Source: Methanobacterium sp. (GTDB taxonomy: Archaea > Methanobacteriota > Methanobacteria > Methanobacteriales > Methanobacteriaceae). Taken from it: 28,695 bases of DNA. Below, piece by piece: positions 10,318 through 18,985 of this stretch. The translations under genes were made by a program, and so were the position numbers. The notes beneath the pieces were generated by a model. It made no database searches. It saw only the letters and a list, made by a program, of their open reading frames with translations, and was not told where the DNA came from. The stretch lies in NCBI GenBank assembly GCA_020854975.1, contig JAHKLQ010000190.1, positions 1 through 28,695 of the forward strand, given 5' to 3'. Within the stretch, counting starts at the first letter, position 1. Each line of letters starts with the position of its first letter.

Positions 10318-11988
10318 CTACTCTTTTTCATCCTTTTCTCGGATTTCAATCCTGCGGATTTTACCACTGATGGTCTTAGGTAATTCATCCACAAATTCAA
10401 CCACCCTCGGATACTTATAAGGGGCTGTGACCTGTTTAACATGGTTCTGAATTTCTTTAGCCAATTCAGGAGATGCTTCATAGTCCCCTGCGAGTACTAT
10501 GGTGGCCTTTACAACTTGACCCCTCACTGGATGTGGAACTCCAGTTATAGCACATTCTAAGACAGCCGGGTGCGATATTACTGCGCTTTCAACCTCAAAT
10601 GGGCCGATACGATATCCTGAACTTTTTATCATGTCGTCATTACGTCCCACAAACCAGAGGTAGCCATCTTCATCTTTCCAGGCAGTGTCTCCAGTGTGGT
10701 AAAATCCATCGTACCAGGCAGCTTCTGTTTTCTCTTTTTCTTTGTAGTATCCACAGAATAATCCTGGTGGTCTGGCATCAGCAGTTTTTATCACGATTTC
10801 TCCTTCTTCACCTACATCGCATTCTTTACCTTCCGGATTCATAATCTGGATGTCATATCCAGGAGATGGTTTTCCCATGGAACCTGGACGGGGCTTCATC
10901 CAGGGGAAGTTAGCAATACTGACTACGATTTCTGTCTGTCCAAATCCTTCCATTAGTCTTAGGCCTGTGAATTCATATAGTTTATTGTAAACTTCAGGGT
11001 TTAATGGTTCTCCAGCGGTAACTGCATATTTAAGGGTTGAGAAGTCATAATCGGAAAGATCTTCCTTTATGAGGAAGCGGTAGATGGTGGGAGGTGCGCA
11101 AAAAGTGGTTACCCCATGATATGATGATTTTTCCAGCATTTTCGCTGCATCAAATCTTTCGTAATCATACACAAATACTGCAGTGCCTGCAATCCATTGG
11201 CCGTATATCTGACCCCACATTGCCTTAGCCCAACCAGTATCCGCCACAGTGTAATGCAATCCATCTTCAACAACGTTTTGCCAGTATTTTGCAGTTATTA
11301 TATGGCCTAGGGGGTAGGTGTGTTGGTGCATGATCATCTTGGGCAGACCCGTGGTTCCTGATGAAAAGTAAATTAAAGCTAAATCTTCATTTTCAGTACC
11401 ATTAACACCTGTTGGACGCTGAAATTCAGGGGATGAATTTCCGATTTCTTTCCGGAAGTTTAACCATCCGTTTCTATCTTCATCACCCACCATTACCTTT
11501 ACTAGCTCGGTGTCTTCCAATTTTTCGTGGGCTTCATCAAAGTAATGGGGCACTCCGTCCTCAGCTATGCATACCACCATTTTGATACCTGCGTTTTTTA
11601 CACGGTATACAATATCTCTGGTTTTGAGCATGTGGGTAGCAGGGATGGTTATGGCCCCTAGCTTGTGCAGGCCCAGGATACAGAACCAGAATTCATAACG
11701 GCTCTTTAAAGTGAGCATTACTCTGTCCCCTTTTTTTATCCCTTTCTGAGCAAAGAAGTTAGCTGCCCGGTTTGAGTATTCTTTCATGTCTTTGAAGGTG
11801 AATATTCTGTCAGCATCATCGTTGCACCATACCAAGGCAATTTTTTCAGGATACAGACGAGCATATTCATCCACTACATCATAGGCAAAGTTGAAGTTTT
11901 CAGGTGTTTTTATATGGAAATTATCCTTAAAATCCTGATAAGAGTCAAAATTAACCTTTGAAACAAATCTTTCAAGTAAAGATGACAT
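10318..11988 (-). CDS. Medium/branched-chain acyl-CoA synthetase (AMP-forming)
   Basis: A 556-residue adenylate-forming enzyme that couples a carboxylic acid to CoA using ATP. Motifs are in order: SSGTTGLPK at 209-217 (phosphate loop), GFGQTE at 348-353, YHTGD at 430-434, [16 protein letters not shown] at 448-463 (hinge), and KTISGKIRR with the catalytic Lys at 543. The organisation and motif spelling are those of the medium-chain (ACSM/MacsA) branch rather than acetyl-CoA synthetase. A characterised Methanosarcina member is best known for acting on 2-methylbutyrate. The neighbouring VOR uses branched acyl-CoA, so isobutyrate, isovalerate or 2-methylbutyrate are likely substrates (inference). 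ATG 11988 is chosen over 12000 because GGTGA precedes it by 5 nt. Confidence 0.88.
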   Translation of the reverse strand: MSSLLERFVSKVNFDSYQDFKDNFHIKTPENFNFAYDVVDEYARLYPEKIALVWCNDDADRIFTFKDMKEYSNRAANFFAQKGIKKGDRVMLTLKSRYEFWFCILGLHKLGAITIPATHMLKTRDIVYRVKNAGIKMVVCIAEDGVPHYFDEAHEKLEDTELVKVMVGDEDRNGWLNFRKEIGNSSPEFQRPTGVNGTENEDLALIYFSSGTTGLPKMIMHQHTYPLGHIITAKYWQNVVEDGLHYTVADTGWAKAMWGQIYGQWIAGTAVFVYDYERFDAAKMLEKSSYHGVTTFCAPPTIYRFLIKEDLSDYDFSTLKYAVTAGEPLNPEVYNKLYEFTGLRLMEGFGQTEIVVSIANFPWMKPRPGSMGKPSPGYDIQIMNPEGKECDVGEEGEIVIKTADARPPGLFCGYYKEKEKTEAAWYDGFYHTGDTAWKDEDGYLWFVGRNDDMIKSSGYRIGPFEVESAVISHPAVLECAITGVPHPVRGQVVKATIVLAGDYEASPELAKEIQNHVKQVTAPYKYPRVVEFVDELPKTISGKIRRIEIREKDEKE

Positions 11989-12025
11989 TTTTATCACCAT
12001 TATATTTAAATAAATCTCGATGTCC

Positions 12026-12085
12026 TTTTTTTAGATTTTTATAATTAGTGTTCTTGTTAAATTATTTTTTAGATTCTTATAATTA
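12026..12085. repeat. Two 22-bp direct repeats upstream of the acyl-CoA synthetase gene
   Basis: Copies at 12026-12047 and 12064-12085 share TTTTTTAGATT-T/C-TTATAATTA and differ at two positions; their starts are 38 bp apart. On the minus strand each begins TAATTATAA, and the copy nearer the gene could serve as its TATA element. They may be operator sites for the adjacent XRE-cupin regulator, which is inference. The rest of the 178-bp gap shows nothing else. Confidence 0.6.
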
Positions 12086-12166
12086 CTCGGCTTTATTAAA
12101 CCATTTTATTGGATTTTCATGAGTATTATGCAGTTTATTTAAAGTTCTTTCCAATGAAAATGAATT

Positions 12167-12721
12167 TTACATCACAACAGCCAGGAATCTTGCGGGTTTG
12201 TTTTCCAAGGCTTCCATGGCATGTTCATAGGATGAATCGAAAAAGATGGAATCTCCTTCATTAAGTATGATCTCGTTGTCATGGATATAAATTTTAAGCA
12301 CACCATCTAAAACATAGTTAAACTCTTGTCCCGGGTGTGAATTGGTGGATGGTTTATTTTCAGCATCTTTAGGCTCCACAGTGACTATAAATGGTTCGGC
12401 TTTTTTGTGTATGAATTTTTCAGCCAGATTCTCATATTGGTACTGTTTTCTACGTCCTACTTCTACTCCTTTTCCCCTTCGAGTTACACTAAAAATATGC
12501 ATCCTGGTTTCTTCTCCAGTCAGAAGAAGACCCATATCCACTTGTAGTTTATGAGCGATTTCAAATAGAATACTAGCAGGGATATCTTTTTCCCCATCTT
12601 CATATTCCTGGTAAGTTTTTCTGGATATTTTAAGGTAATCTGCCATATCCTGAACTTCCAGGTCTGATAACTTTCGAAGCTCAGTTATTCGCAGCCCAAT
12701 TTCCTTCATCTTCTCTTTCAT
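12167..12721 (-). CDS. XRE-family transcriptional regulator with C-terminal cupin sensor
   Basis: The 184-residue protein has a lambda-repressor-type helix-turn-helix at about 8-63 ([26 protein letters not shown]) and a cupin domain at about 112-184. The cupin carries [30 protein letters not shown] and potential metal or ligand residues H129, E133 and H167. Such regulators commonly sense a small metabolite. It lies directly upstream of the acyl-CoA synthetase and vor genes on the same strand, so control of branched-chain acid use is likely. A TTTTATAAAA element at 12787-12796 and AGAGG 8 nt before the ATG support the start at 12721. The ligand is unknown. Confidence 0.85.
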   Translation of the reverse strand: MKEKMKEIGLRITELRKLSDLEVQDMADYLKISRKTYQEYEDGEKDIPASILFEIAHKLQVDMGLLLTGEETRMHIFSVTRRGKGVEVGRRKQYQYENLAEKFIHKKAEPFIVTVEPKDAENKPSTNSHPGQEFNYVLDGVLKIYIHDNEIILNEGDSIFFDSSYEHAMEALENKPARFLAVVM

Positions 12722-12786
12722 AATTAAAACCTCTCATTTAATATGATTGAACCTTTTAGATTAAGCCCTTGGCTAGTTAGCCATGG

Positions 12787-12796
12787 TTTTATAAAA
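12787..12796 (-). promoter_or_regulatory. TATA box for the XRE-cupin regulator
   Basis: TTTTATAAAA lies about 66-75 nt upstream of the ATG at 12721. Initiation about 25 nt downstream would give a leader of about 45 nt. The element is itself palindromic, so it could in principle also act on the plus strand. Confidence 0.45.
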
Positions 12797-12919
12797 TTAA
12801 ACAGGATCATCAATGATTAATTCAGATTTAACGTTACTCTTTTATAATAGTATTATTTGAATTTTCATAACAAATAATTTTTCACAAGCAATCAATTTTA
12901 TAATGATCGTTAATGACAA

Positions 12920-12940
12920 TTTATTTACGATATAAATAAA
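12920..12940. promoter_or_regulatory. Inverted repeat in the divergent intergenic region
   Basis: Arms TTTATTTA (12920-12927) and TAAATAAA (12933-12940) flank a 5-base spacer CGATA and are perfectly complementary. A second 10-bp palindrome, ATAAATTTAT, overlaps at 12936-12945. The 308-bp gap between the XRE-cupin gene and the divergent adenosine-kinase-family gene contains no ORF. The repeat lies about 90 bp upstream of the plus-strand gene and may be an operator, but AT-rich sequence makes chance palindromes common. Confidence 0.35.
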
Positions 12941-13029
12941 TTTATCGATCTAGTAAGAAAACCCCCTTTCTAAATGTTAAAAAGTTAAACCAACAATAAC
13001 TATTAATAGATTAAAACAGGGGGATTGAC

Positions 13030-13518
13030 ATGGAACTTGATATTAAAATGGTTAAATTAGAAGTGCCAGAAGAGTGTAATATTATTCTAGGCCAAAGTCA
13101 CTTTATAAAAACTGTTGAAGACCTTTATGAGGCCATAGTAAATACCGTGCCTCAGGCAGAGTTTGGACTTTCATTTGGAGAGGCTTCAGGAGACTGTAAG
13201 GTGAGAACTGCAGGGAATAATGGTGAATTGGAGAAATTAGCTGGAGAGAAAATGCTTGAAATGGGTTGTGGACACAGTTTTCTGATTTTCCTCCGTAATG
13301 CCTTCCCCATCAACCTCACCCAAAGAATTAAGAGTGTTCCTGAGGTGGTGAACCTTTTTTGTGCCACTGCTAACCCAGTTCAGGTTTTGATTGTGGAGAG
13401 TAAACAGGGAAGAGGGATAATCGGGGTTATTGATGGGTTTAAACCGAATGATCTGGAGACAGAAGAAGATGTGGCTGGGAGACAGAAGTTTCTACGTGAC
13501 ATTGGCTATAAACTGTAG
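13030..13518 (+). CDS. Adenosine-specific kinase family protein (DUF355/PAE2307-like)
   Basis: A 162-residue protein matching a small archaeal and bacterial family named after the Pyrobaculum protein PAE2307, annotated as an adenosine-specific kinase from structural and ligand-binding work. Typical stretches are [57 protein letters not shown] and the C-terminal GIIGVIDG. No classical kinase P-loop is present, and the physiological reaction is uncertain. The start is supported by GGGGG 6 nt upstream. It is transcribed divergently from the XRE-cupin gene and stands alone. The 191 bp after it hold no further gene. Confidence 0.85.
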   Translation: MELDIKMVKLEVPEECNIILGQSHFIKTVEDLYEAIVNTVPQAEFGLSFGEASGDCKVRTAGNNGELEKLAGEKMLEMGCGHSFLIFLRNAFPINLTQRIKSVPEVVNLFCATANPVQVLIVESKQGRGIIGVIDGFKPNDLETEEDVAGRQKFLRDIGYKL

Positions 13519-13709
13519 AAATTCCAATATTAATTGCCACCGTTAATACAATCCTGTAAACATCTAATCGTTATCATAAATTAATGGATTCTGTTTAAAA
13601 ATTTAATTCATTTACTATTATTTCCTTTTTTAAAGATAACGTTCATTAAGAAAATCAACAGGCTTTAAGCTTTATGAATAATTATTAGGATAAAAATATA
13701 AGAACTCTC

Positions 13710-14165
13710 TTATGGTAATTCTTTTTGAAACTCTTTTTCCGGGATTTCAAAACGCTTTTTTTTAGTACTATATTTATAAAGTGTTAGTTCAATATTAACA
13801 TCCATTTCTTTTTTGCTGAAAGGTTTAGATAAGTATGCGTAATGTTCGGTCATAGAAACTCCCTGGAAGTGTTCAGTTATGCAAAGTCGTTGAAATAATT
13901 CTTCATTAGTACCAGCTGTTAAATATATGATAGGTATGTTTATCTTGCTTCTAATTTTGCAGGCAGCTTCAATACCATCCATATTCCCTTCCAACGAAAT
14001 ATCCATCAAGATAAGATCAGGCTCCTCTTTTAAGGCAATTTCAACTGCTTCTTTACCAGAGAAAACTACCCCCACCACATTATGACCTAACTCCTCTAAT
14101 TTTTTCTTGATACCCAGGGCAATTATGGCCTCATCTTCTACTACTAAAATCCTGGAATTAAACAT
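13710..14165 (-). CDS. Stand-alone response regulator receiver protein
   Basis: The 151-residue protein is essentially one CheY-like receiver domain with no output domain. The acidic pocket (VVEDEA), phosphoacceptor D55 (LILMDIS), T83 (YLTAGT) and K114 (LSKPF) are all present, so it should be phosphorylatable. No histidine kinase gene is in the window, so its partner lies elsewhere. Single-domain receivers like this are common in methanogens, where they work with sensory PAS-type kinases. ATG 14165 is preferred over GTG 14174 because AGGTGA lies 5 nt upstream. It follows the giant surface protein on the same strand, but a T-tract separates them. The charged tail after 125 is not assigned. Confidence 0.88.
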   Translation of the reverse strand: MFNSRILVVEDEAIIALGIKKKLEELGHNVVGVVFSGKEAVEIALKEEPDLILMDISLEGNMDGIEAACKIRSKINIPIIYLTAGTNEELFQRLCITEHFQGVSMTEHYAYLSKPFSKKEMDVNIELTLYKYSTKKKRFEIPEKEFQKELP

Positions 14166-14240
14166 CAACTTCACCTACATCCATAACCAAAATTCTGATA
14201 TTTTGAAGTATTTCAAAAAGTTTCACCTCTGCAACTTACT

Positions 14241-14260
14241 AAAAAAAGAAAAAAAGAAAA
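14241..14260 (-). terminator. Double T-tract terminator after the surface protein gene
   Basis: On the minus strand, two T7 runs and a T4 run are separated by single C residues, 14-33 nt past the stop codon. This is a typical archaeal intrinsic terminator without a required hairpin. Confidence 0.55.
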
Positions 14261-14273
14261 TGGAATTTTTTTC

Positions 14274-17200
14274 TTATTGTTTATCCCTTTTGGACCGTGA
14301 CATTCCAGCGAAAATAGCTAATAGCGCTAGTAATAGGCCACCAATGGGAATTCCGGTGGTTTGCATTCCAACAGTTTTTTCCGGTGTAGTTGTTGCGCTT
14401 TCAGTTGAAGTTTCTGGAGTTTCTGGAGTTTCGGAAGTTGTGGAGTTATCTGACGCTGAATAAGGTGTGACGGTTGCAGTTGCTTGGTTGTTGTCAGGGT
14501 TAGGGTCATAGAATGCAGCGAGAGCTAATGGATCAGGGTCAGTTATATAGGCAACGTTGGTTAACTGAACATTGGAAACCATGGCTTGCATCACCACATG
14601 TAACACGCGAGTGGCTCCATTAGCCATGAAACCAACAGACCACAAGCCAGTTGTAGGATTGAATGAACCATTAGAGTCGTCTGAGACATAGCGGAGTCCA
14701 TCAGGCATGGTATCATACACTTTAACATTTGGTGCGTCGTTGGGTCCATAGTTGTGTGCGGTCAACGTGAATGTAACGTAGTCCAGATACTGTGGATTGG
14801 CCTTATTCACTGTTTTAGTGATACCTAGATCAGAAGCTGCACCAACAGTCACAGTCACATTATCTTGATTGTTATCAGAATTCTGATCATAGTTAGTTCC
14901 ACTAACAACTGCCACATTGACCAGTTGTGTACTGGGAGCGACTGCTTTGGCCACAATATGTAGCGCAGTACTAGTTCCACTGGCTAAACTTCCAATAGTC
15001 CAAACACCACTACTGTGATTGTAAGCACCATTAGAGTCATCAGACACCCACTCAAGACCAGTAGGTAAAAGGTCAGTTACTGAAACACCTACAGCACTAT
15101 CTGGCCCACCATTAGTTACAGTTAGAGTGAAATTTACATTTTGCAGATAATTCGGAGTAGAATCATCCACCGCCTTACTGACACCCAGATCAGAAGCCGC
15201 CGCAACATTTACCGTTGCATCATCCTGGTTATTACCAGGGTTTTGATCAGGATTAGTTCCACTAACAACCGCTACATTGGTTAGTTGAGTGTTAGAAGCA
15301 ACTATTTTGGCCACAATATGTAGTACAGTACTAGTTCCACTGGCTAAACTTCCAATAGTCCAAACACCACTACTGTGATTGTAAGCACCATTAGAGTCAT
15401 CAGACACCCACTCAAGACCAGCAGGTAATGTATCCACTATAGATACTCCTGTAGATCCATCAGGACCGTTGTTATGTACAGTCAAAGTGAAAGTGACGTT
15501 GTCTAGATAATTTGGATTTGTGTTATTCACTGATTTACTGATACTCAGATCAGAAGCTGCTCCCACAACCACAGTAGTATCATCCTGGTTATTAGTAGAG
15601 TTCTGATCGTAGTTGGTTCCACTGATAACTGCTACATTGACTAGTTGAGCACTGGAAACCATTACCTTAGTTACAATATGTAGTACTGCACTGGTTCCGC
15701 TGGCTAAACTTCCAATAGTCCAAACACCACTACTGTGATTGTAAGCACCATTAGAGTCATCAGACACCCACTCAAGACCAGCAGGTAACTGATCAACTAC
15801 GCTCACACCAGTAGTATCATTAGGTCCACTGTTATGTGCAGTTAAAGTGAAAGTCACACTTTCCAAGTAACCTGGATTTGCATTACTCACTGATTTGCTG
15901 ATACTCAGATCAGAAGCTGGTCCAACAATAACAGTTACGTTACCTTCATTGTCAGTGGAGTTCTGGTCCGTTTCATATCCATTTATGGTGGCAATGTTGG
16001 TTAATTGAGTGTTGGAAACTATAGCCTTTGCCACGATGTGTAAGATGGCATCTGAATTTGCAGCTAAACTACCGATTGTCCAAGCACCACTGACGTGATT
16101 GTAAGCACCGTTAGAGTCATCAGACACCCACTCAAGACCAGCAGGTAACTGATCGAATACGGTCACTCCTGTAGCTCCGTCGGGTCCACTGTTATGTGCA
16201 GTTAAAGTGAAAGTCACATCTTGTAGATAGTTAACTATGGTATCACTGGCTGTTTTGGTTACACTTAAATCAGTTGCTGGGCCCACATCCACAGTTGCAC
16301 TAGCATGGTCATTATCAGGATTGGGATCATAGAATGCTGTTGGATTTACTGGATCAGGGTCAGTTATATAGGCAACGTTGGTTAACTGAACATTGGAAAC
16401 CATGGCCTGCATCACCACATGTAACACACGAGTGGCTCCATTAGCCATGAAACCAACAGACCATAAACCAGTTGTAGGATTGAAAGCACCGGCTGAATCA
16501 TCTGAGACGTAGCGGAGTCCATCGGGCATTGTATCATACACTTTAACATTTGGTGCGTCATCAGGCCCACCATTGTGCGCAGTTAAAGTGAATGTAACGT
16601 AGTCCAGATACTGAGGGTTGGCATTGTTCACTGTTTTAGTGATTCCAAGATCAGAGGCTGTTCCTAAGTTCACTGTGGCTGTTGCTTGGTTGTTGGTCGA
16701 ATTCAGGTCATAGTTGGTTCCACTGATAACTGCTACATTGACAAGTTGAGTGTTAGAACCAACTGCTTTGGCCACGATATGTAGCGCAGTACTAGTTCCA
16801 CTGGCTAGATTTCCAATAGTCCAAACACCACTACTGTAATTGTAAGCACCATTAGAGTCATCAGACACCCACTCAAGACCAGCAGGAATCATATCTGCCA
16901 CTGAAACGCTAGTTGCAGTGTCAGGTCCGTAATTATGTGCAGTTAAAGTAAATGTCACATTTTGTAGGTAATTTGGAGTAGAATCGTCCACTGTCTTAGT
17001 GATACCCAAGTCAGAAGCTGCCGCAACATCCACTGTCACTGTATCTTGGTCATTGTCAGGGTTTTGGTCGTTTTCAGGTCCGTTAATGGTTGCTAGATTA
17101 GTTATCTGAGTATTTGATGCAACAACCCGTGCTACGATATGTAACACTGCAGATGCACCATTTGCCAGACTACTAATGGTCCATACACCAGTTACAGGAT

Positions 17201-18689
17201 TATAAGCGCCGTACGAATCATCAGACACCCATTCAAGTCCAAATGGAAGTTGATCAATGACTTGAATATTTGTAGCTCCGTCAGGTCCATGATTAGAGGC
17301 AGTTAACGTAACTACAATAGTATCCTGGTAGTTGGGATTGGCATTATCCACTGATTTTTCTATTTCCAGATCAGCTACTTTTGCATTTAATCCACCGATA
17401 GGAACAGTTACTGCTGCTTCAGCATGGCCAATTGTCAGCTTCACACCGCCTAATAGGAAACTGAGAAGTTCCACATTTAAAACATTTCCAGAAACTTCAG
17501 CATGAGTTCCATCAGCAGAGATCAATTCAGTTTCTTCACCTAAGGATAACTTAAGTAAGTATGGAATTTCCACAGAACCATTTGCTGTTAAATCCTGCAA
17601 TACACTATCACCAAAGAGTATGATATCTGCTATGGACCATGTGAAGTCCGCACTAGCGCCTCCAGGTTCACCATTAGCCACTGCAGTTGCATTGGATCTT
17701 AAAGCCTTAATCTGTATTAATCCACCTAAAAGAGATATGTCTCCTACTCCAGATATTGAAGTTGCACTTAGTGCACCTGTGTTGAAATCAGGAGTTATGG
17801 TACTGTTGGTACCTACAAGACCTAAGTTCAGGATGGGAATTAAATTAAGCAGATTCAATTTGATTGCTGCTACACTACTTACCCCACTAGCTTCTACGGG
17901 TGAAGTGCTTGAATATGCTTCTCCAGTCAATGCCCCTACAGTAAGACCCAGGCTTTGTAGTAAGCTAGGTAAGTTTTGGGGAAGGATTCCTCCAGTTACT
18001 GTGCCTTGATCACCTGTTGAACTCACATCAAGAAGACCTGCTAACAAATTACCATTAAGCAGTGTAATTTCGAGTGGTGTGCACTCACCTGTACTGTAAG
18101 GTGCTACTGTGGTATCCACCTCAGCACTGGATTTTCCAGCATAGATATCTAATAAAAGTTGAGGTATTACACCTACATTTAACACATAGCTGGAAGTATT
18201 AGCACTGTACGCTGGTAGAACATATAAACTGAAGTTAGCAGTTCCGTAAAGGTTGGGATCAGCAGGATCATTCGGATTTGCAGTTACTGTGACCTCTTTG
18301 GTCCAAGGAATGTAACCCAGCTTACCAGCAGTTACTTTGAATTCTGTGTTTAGGCTGTTAAAGTTTACTGAATAAGAACCGTCAGCTCCTGTTGTTGTTT
18401 GGGCTAAGATATCACCGCTAGAGTTTTCAACTATTACTGAAGCTCCTGACAATCCCGTATTTGAAGATCCTTCCATAACTTTTCCAGTTATTATTGGATC
18501 AATGTCTGTTGATGCATTAATGTTTGTTCCTGATTGAGAATCACTTAAGATTTGCACATCTTCCGATGGGATATCTGTGTCAGCACCATTATTTGTATCT
18601 GCATCAGCAGCAGTTACTGAGCCACATAGAATAACTGCCATGAAAATAGCCATTAGCAGTAATATCCCACGTTTTTTGTTGCATGTCAA
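14274..18689 (-). CDS. Giant DUF11-repeat surface protein (adhesin-like), membrane-anchored
   Basis: A 1471-residue exported protein. Residues 1 to about 28 form a Sec signal peptide (basic NKKR, hydrophobic core, cleavage near SVTA-AD). Residues about 66-130 resemble a carboxypeptidase-regulatory/CNA-B-like beta domain (ASVIVENSSGDILAQT). About 150-437 is an unassigned domain rich in small residues. Residues 438-1410 are eight DUF11 modules. A Thr/Ser/Glu/Pro linker leads to a C-terminal anchor: MQTTGIPIGG, a hydrophobic segment, then RSKRDKQ, typical of methanobacterial adhesin-like proteins. The likely role is cell-surface structure or adhesion. The only in-frame start is TTG 18689, directly preceded by an in-frame TAG and by GGGGGTGA 6 nt upstream. 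Its start overlaps a short leader ORF. Ligand and partner are unknown. Confidence 0.9.
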   Translation of the reverse strand: MTCNKKRGILLLMAIFMAVILCGSVTAADADTNNGADTDIPSEDVQILSDSQSGTNINASTDIDPIITGKVMEGSSNTGLSGASVIVENSSGDILAQTTTGADGSYSVNFNSLNTEFKVTAGKLGYIPWTKEVTVTANPNDPADPNLYGTANFSLYVLPAYSANTSSYVLNVGVIPQLLLDIYAGKSSAEVDTTVAPYSTGECTPLEITLLNGNLLAGLLDVSSTGDQGTVTGGILPQNLPSLLQSLGLTVGALTGEAYSSTSPVEASGVSSVAAIKLNLLNLIPILNLGLVGTNSTITPDFNTGALSATSISGVGDISLLGGLIQIKALRSNATAVANGEPGGASADFTWSIADIILFGDSVLQDLTANGSVEIPYLLKLSLGEETELISADGTHAEVSGNVLNVELLSFLLGGVKLTIGHAEAAVTVPIGGLNAKVADLEIEKSVDNANPNYQDTIVVTLTASNHGPDGATNIQVIDQLPFGLEWVSDDSYGAYNPVTGVWTISSLANGASAVLHIVARVVASNTQITNLATINGPENDQNPDNDQDTVTVDVAAASDLGITKTVDDSTPNYLQNVTFTLTAHNYGPDTATSVSVADMIPAGLEWVSDDSNGAYNYSSGVWTIGNLASGTSTALHIVAKAVGSNTQLVNVAVISGTNYDLNSTNNQATATVNLGTASDLGITKTVNNANPQYLDYVTFTLTAHNGGPDDAPNVKVYDTMPDGLRYVSDDSAGAFNPTTGLWSVGFMANGATRVLHVVMQAMVSNVQLTNVAYITDPDPVNPTAFYDPNPDNDHASATVDVGPATDLSVTKTASDTIVNYLQDVTFTLTAHNSGPDGATGVTVFDQLPAGLEWVSDDSNGAYNHVSGAWTIGSLAANSDAILHIVAKAIVSNTQLTNIATINGYETDQNSTDNEGNVTVIVGPASDLSISKSVSNANPGYLESVTFTLTAHNSGPNDTTGVSVVDQLPAGLEWVSDDSNGAYNHSSGVWTIGSLASGTSAVLHIVTKVMVSSAQLVNVAVISGTNYDQNSTNNQDDTTVVVGAASDLSISKSVNNTNPNYLDNVTFTLTVHNNGPDGSTGVSIVDTLPAGLEWVSDDSNGAYNHSSGVWTIGSLASGTSTVLHIVAKIVASNTQLTNVAVVSGTNPDQNPGNNQDDATVNVAAASDLGVSKAVDDSTPNYLQNVNFTLTVTNGGPDSAVGVSVTDLLPTGLEWVSDDSNGAYNHSSGVWTIGSLASGTSTALHIVAKAVAPSTQLVNVAVVSGTNYDQNSDNNQDNVTVTVGAASDLGITKTVNKANPQYLDYVTFTLTAHNYGPNDAPNVKVYDTMPDGLRYVSDDSNGSFNPTTGLWSVGFMANGATRVLHVVMQAMVSNVQLTNVAYITDPDPLALAAFYDPNPDNNQATATVTPYSASDNSTTSETPETPETSTESATTTPEKTVGMQTTGIPIGGLLLALLAIFAGMSRSKRDKQ
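14460..17378 (-). repeat. Eight tandem DUF11 modules (360- or 381-bp units)
   Basis: Module starts on the minus strand are 17378, 17018, 16658, 16277, 15917, 15557, 15197 and 14837, ending at 14460. Modules 1, 2 and 4-7 are exactly 120 residues and carry GLEWVSDDS. Modules 3 and 8 are a second class of 127 and 126 residues, with GLRYVSDDS, GLWSVGFMANGATRVLHVV and ITDPDP. Three modules share an identical 81-bp stretch, at 14981-15061, 15341-15421 and 15701-15781, exactly 360 bp apart. Such DNA identity points to recent duplication or gene conversion. Confidence 0.95.
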
Positions 18690-18718
18690 CTAGCTTCACC
18701 CCCTTTTGGTTTTTTCAT
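18686..18718 (-). CDS. 10-residue leader ORF translationally coupled to the surface protein
   Basis: An ATG at 18718 follows a perfect AGGAGGTGA ribosome binding site (6 nt spacing) and encodes MKKPKGGEAS before TGA. The stop overlaps the TTG start of the giant gene as TTGA (18689-18686). The second ribosome binding site, GGGGGTGA, lies inside this small ORF. It cannot be the lost true N-terminus, because the surface-protein frame has TGA and TAG immediately before its TTG. It may set translation level by coupling. That role is inferred from layout only. Confidence 0.6.
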   Translation of the reverse strand: MKKPKGGEAS

Positions 18719-18759
18719 TGTATTTCACCTCCTTTTTTGTATCCTTTTTCTGCATCAAA

Positions 18760-18800
18760 TGAAAACAATTGGTAAATTACAATCTACGCCATTGTTTTCA
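18760..18800 (-). promoter_or_regulatory. Hairpin in the 5' leader of the surface protein mRNA
   Basis: Perfect 10-bp arms TGAAAACAAT (18760-18769) and ATTGTTTTCA (18791-18800) enclose 21 nt. Two further G-C pairs are possible past a one-base bulge. It lies 40-80 nt upstream of the leader ORF, inside the predicted 150-nt leader. It could be an RNA structure or a binding site, and the function is unknown. Confidence 0.5.
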
Positions 18801-18891
18801 AATGAAATGAATTTTTATGGATAATATTCAGCCCTTTACATCATCATTTGAAGAACTTGAATATTACCATATTAACCGATTGAATTTTAGT

Positions 18892-18903
18892 AGTATATAT
18901 AAG
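18892..18903 (-). promoter_or_regulatory. TATA box of the surface protein gene
   Basis: The minus strand reads CTTATATATACT, a near-ideal archaeal TATA box. Initiation about 25 nt downstream, near 18871, implies a leader of about 150 nt before the small ORF, unusually long for an archaeal mRNA. Confidence 0.6.
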
Positions 18904-18922
18904 TTTTGATGTTATCAAAACT
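18902..18922. promoter_or_regulatory. Perfect 9-3-9 palindrome abutting the TATA box (candidate operator)
   Basis: Arms AGTTTTGAT (18902-18910) and ATCAAAACT (18914-18922) flank GTT. A further half site TTTTGAT lies at 18924-18930. On the minus strand the palindrome is immediately upstream of, and touching, the TATA box, where TFB contacts DNA. A bound dimer would be expected to affect initiation. The divergent MsvR-like regulator is one candidate binder. Confidence 0.55.
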
Positions 18923-18974
18923 ATTTTGATTTGATTAAAACAGATTAAAAAATTGCTTAACTTTTACAATAATC

Positions 18975-18985
18975 CGAACTGTTCG
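18975..18985. promoter_or_regulatory. CGAAC-T-GTTCG palindrome in the divergent control region
   Basis: A perfect 5-1-5 inverted repeat lies between the surface protein and regulator genes. A related CCGAA element occurs at 19013-19017. Published MsvR sites contain TTCG elements, so this may be an autoregulatory site. I could not check the exact consensus. Confidence 0.4.

Noticed and set aside
14175..14216. 13-residue TTG leader ORF before the response regulator, with GAGGTGA upstream
   Set aside because: The start is TTG, the spacing is long, it does not overlap the downstream gene, and short AT-rich frames of this size arise by chance.
17620..18009. 129-codon plus-strand ORF inside the surface protein gene
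   Set aside because: It is antisense to a clearly coding frame and resembles no protein; it is a shadow of the repetitive, low-stop coding sequence.
18686..18718. Leader ORF as the true N-terminus of the surface protein lost by a frameshift
   Set aside because: The surface-protein frame contains TGA and TAG immediately upstream of TTG 18689, so no single indel in the homopolymers can join the two frames. A good signal peptide also starts at the TTG.
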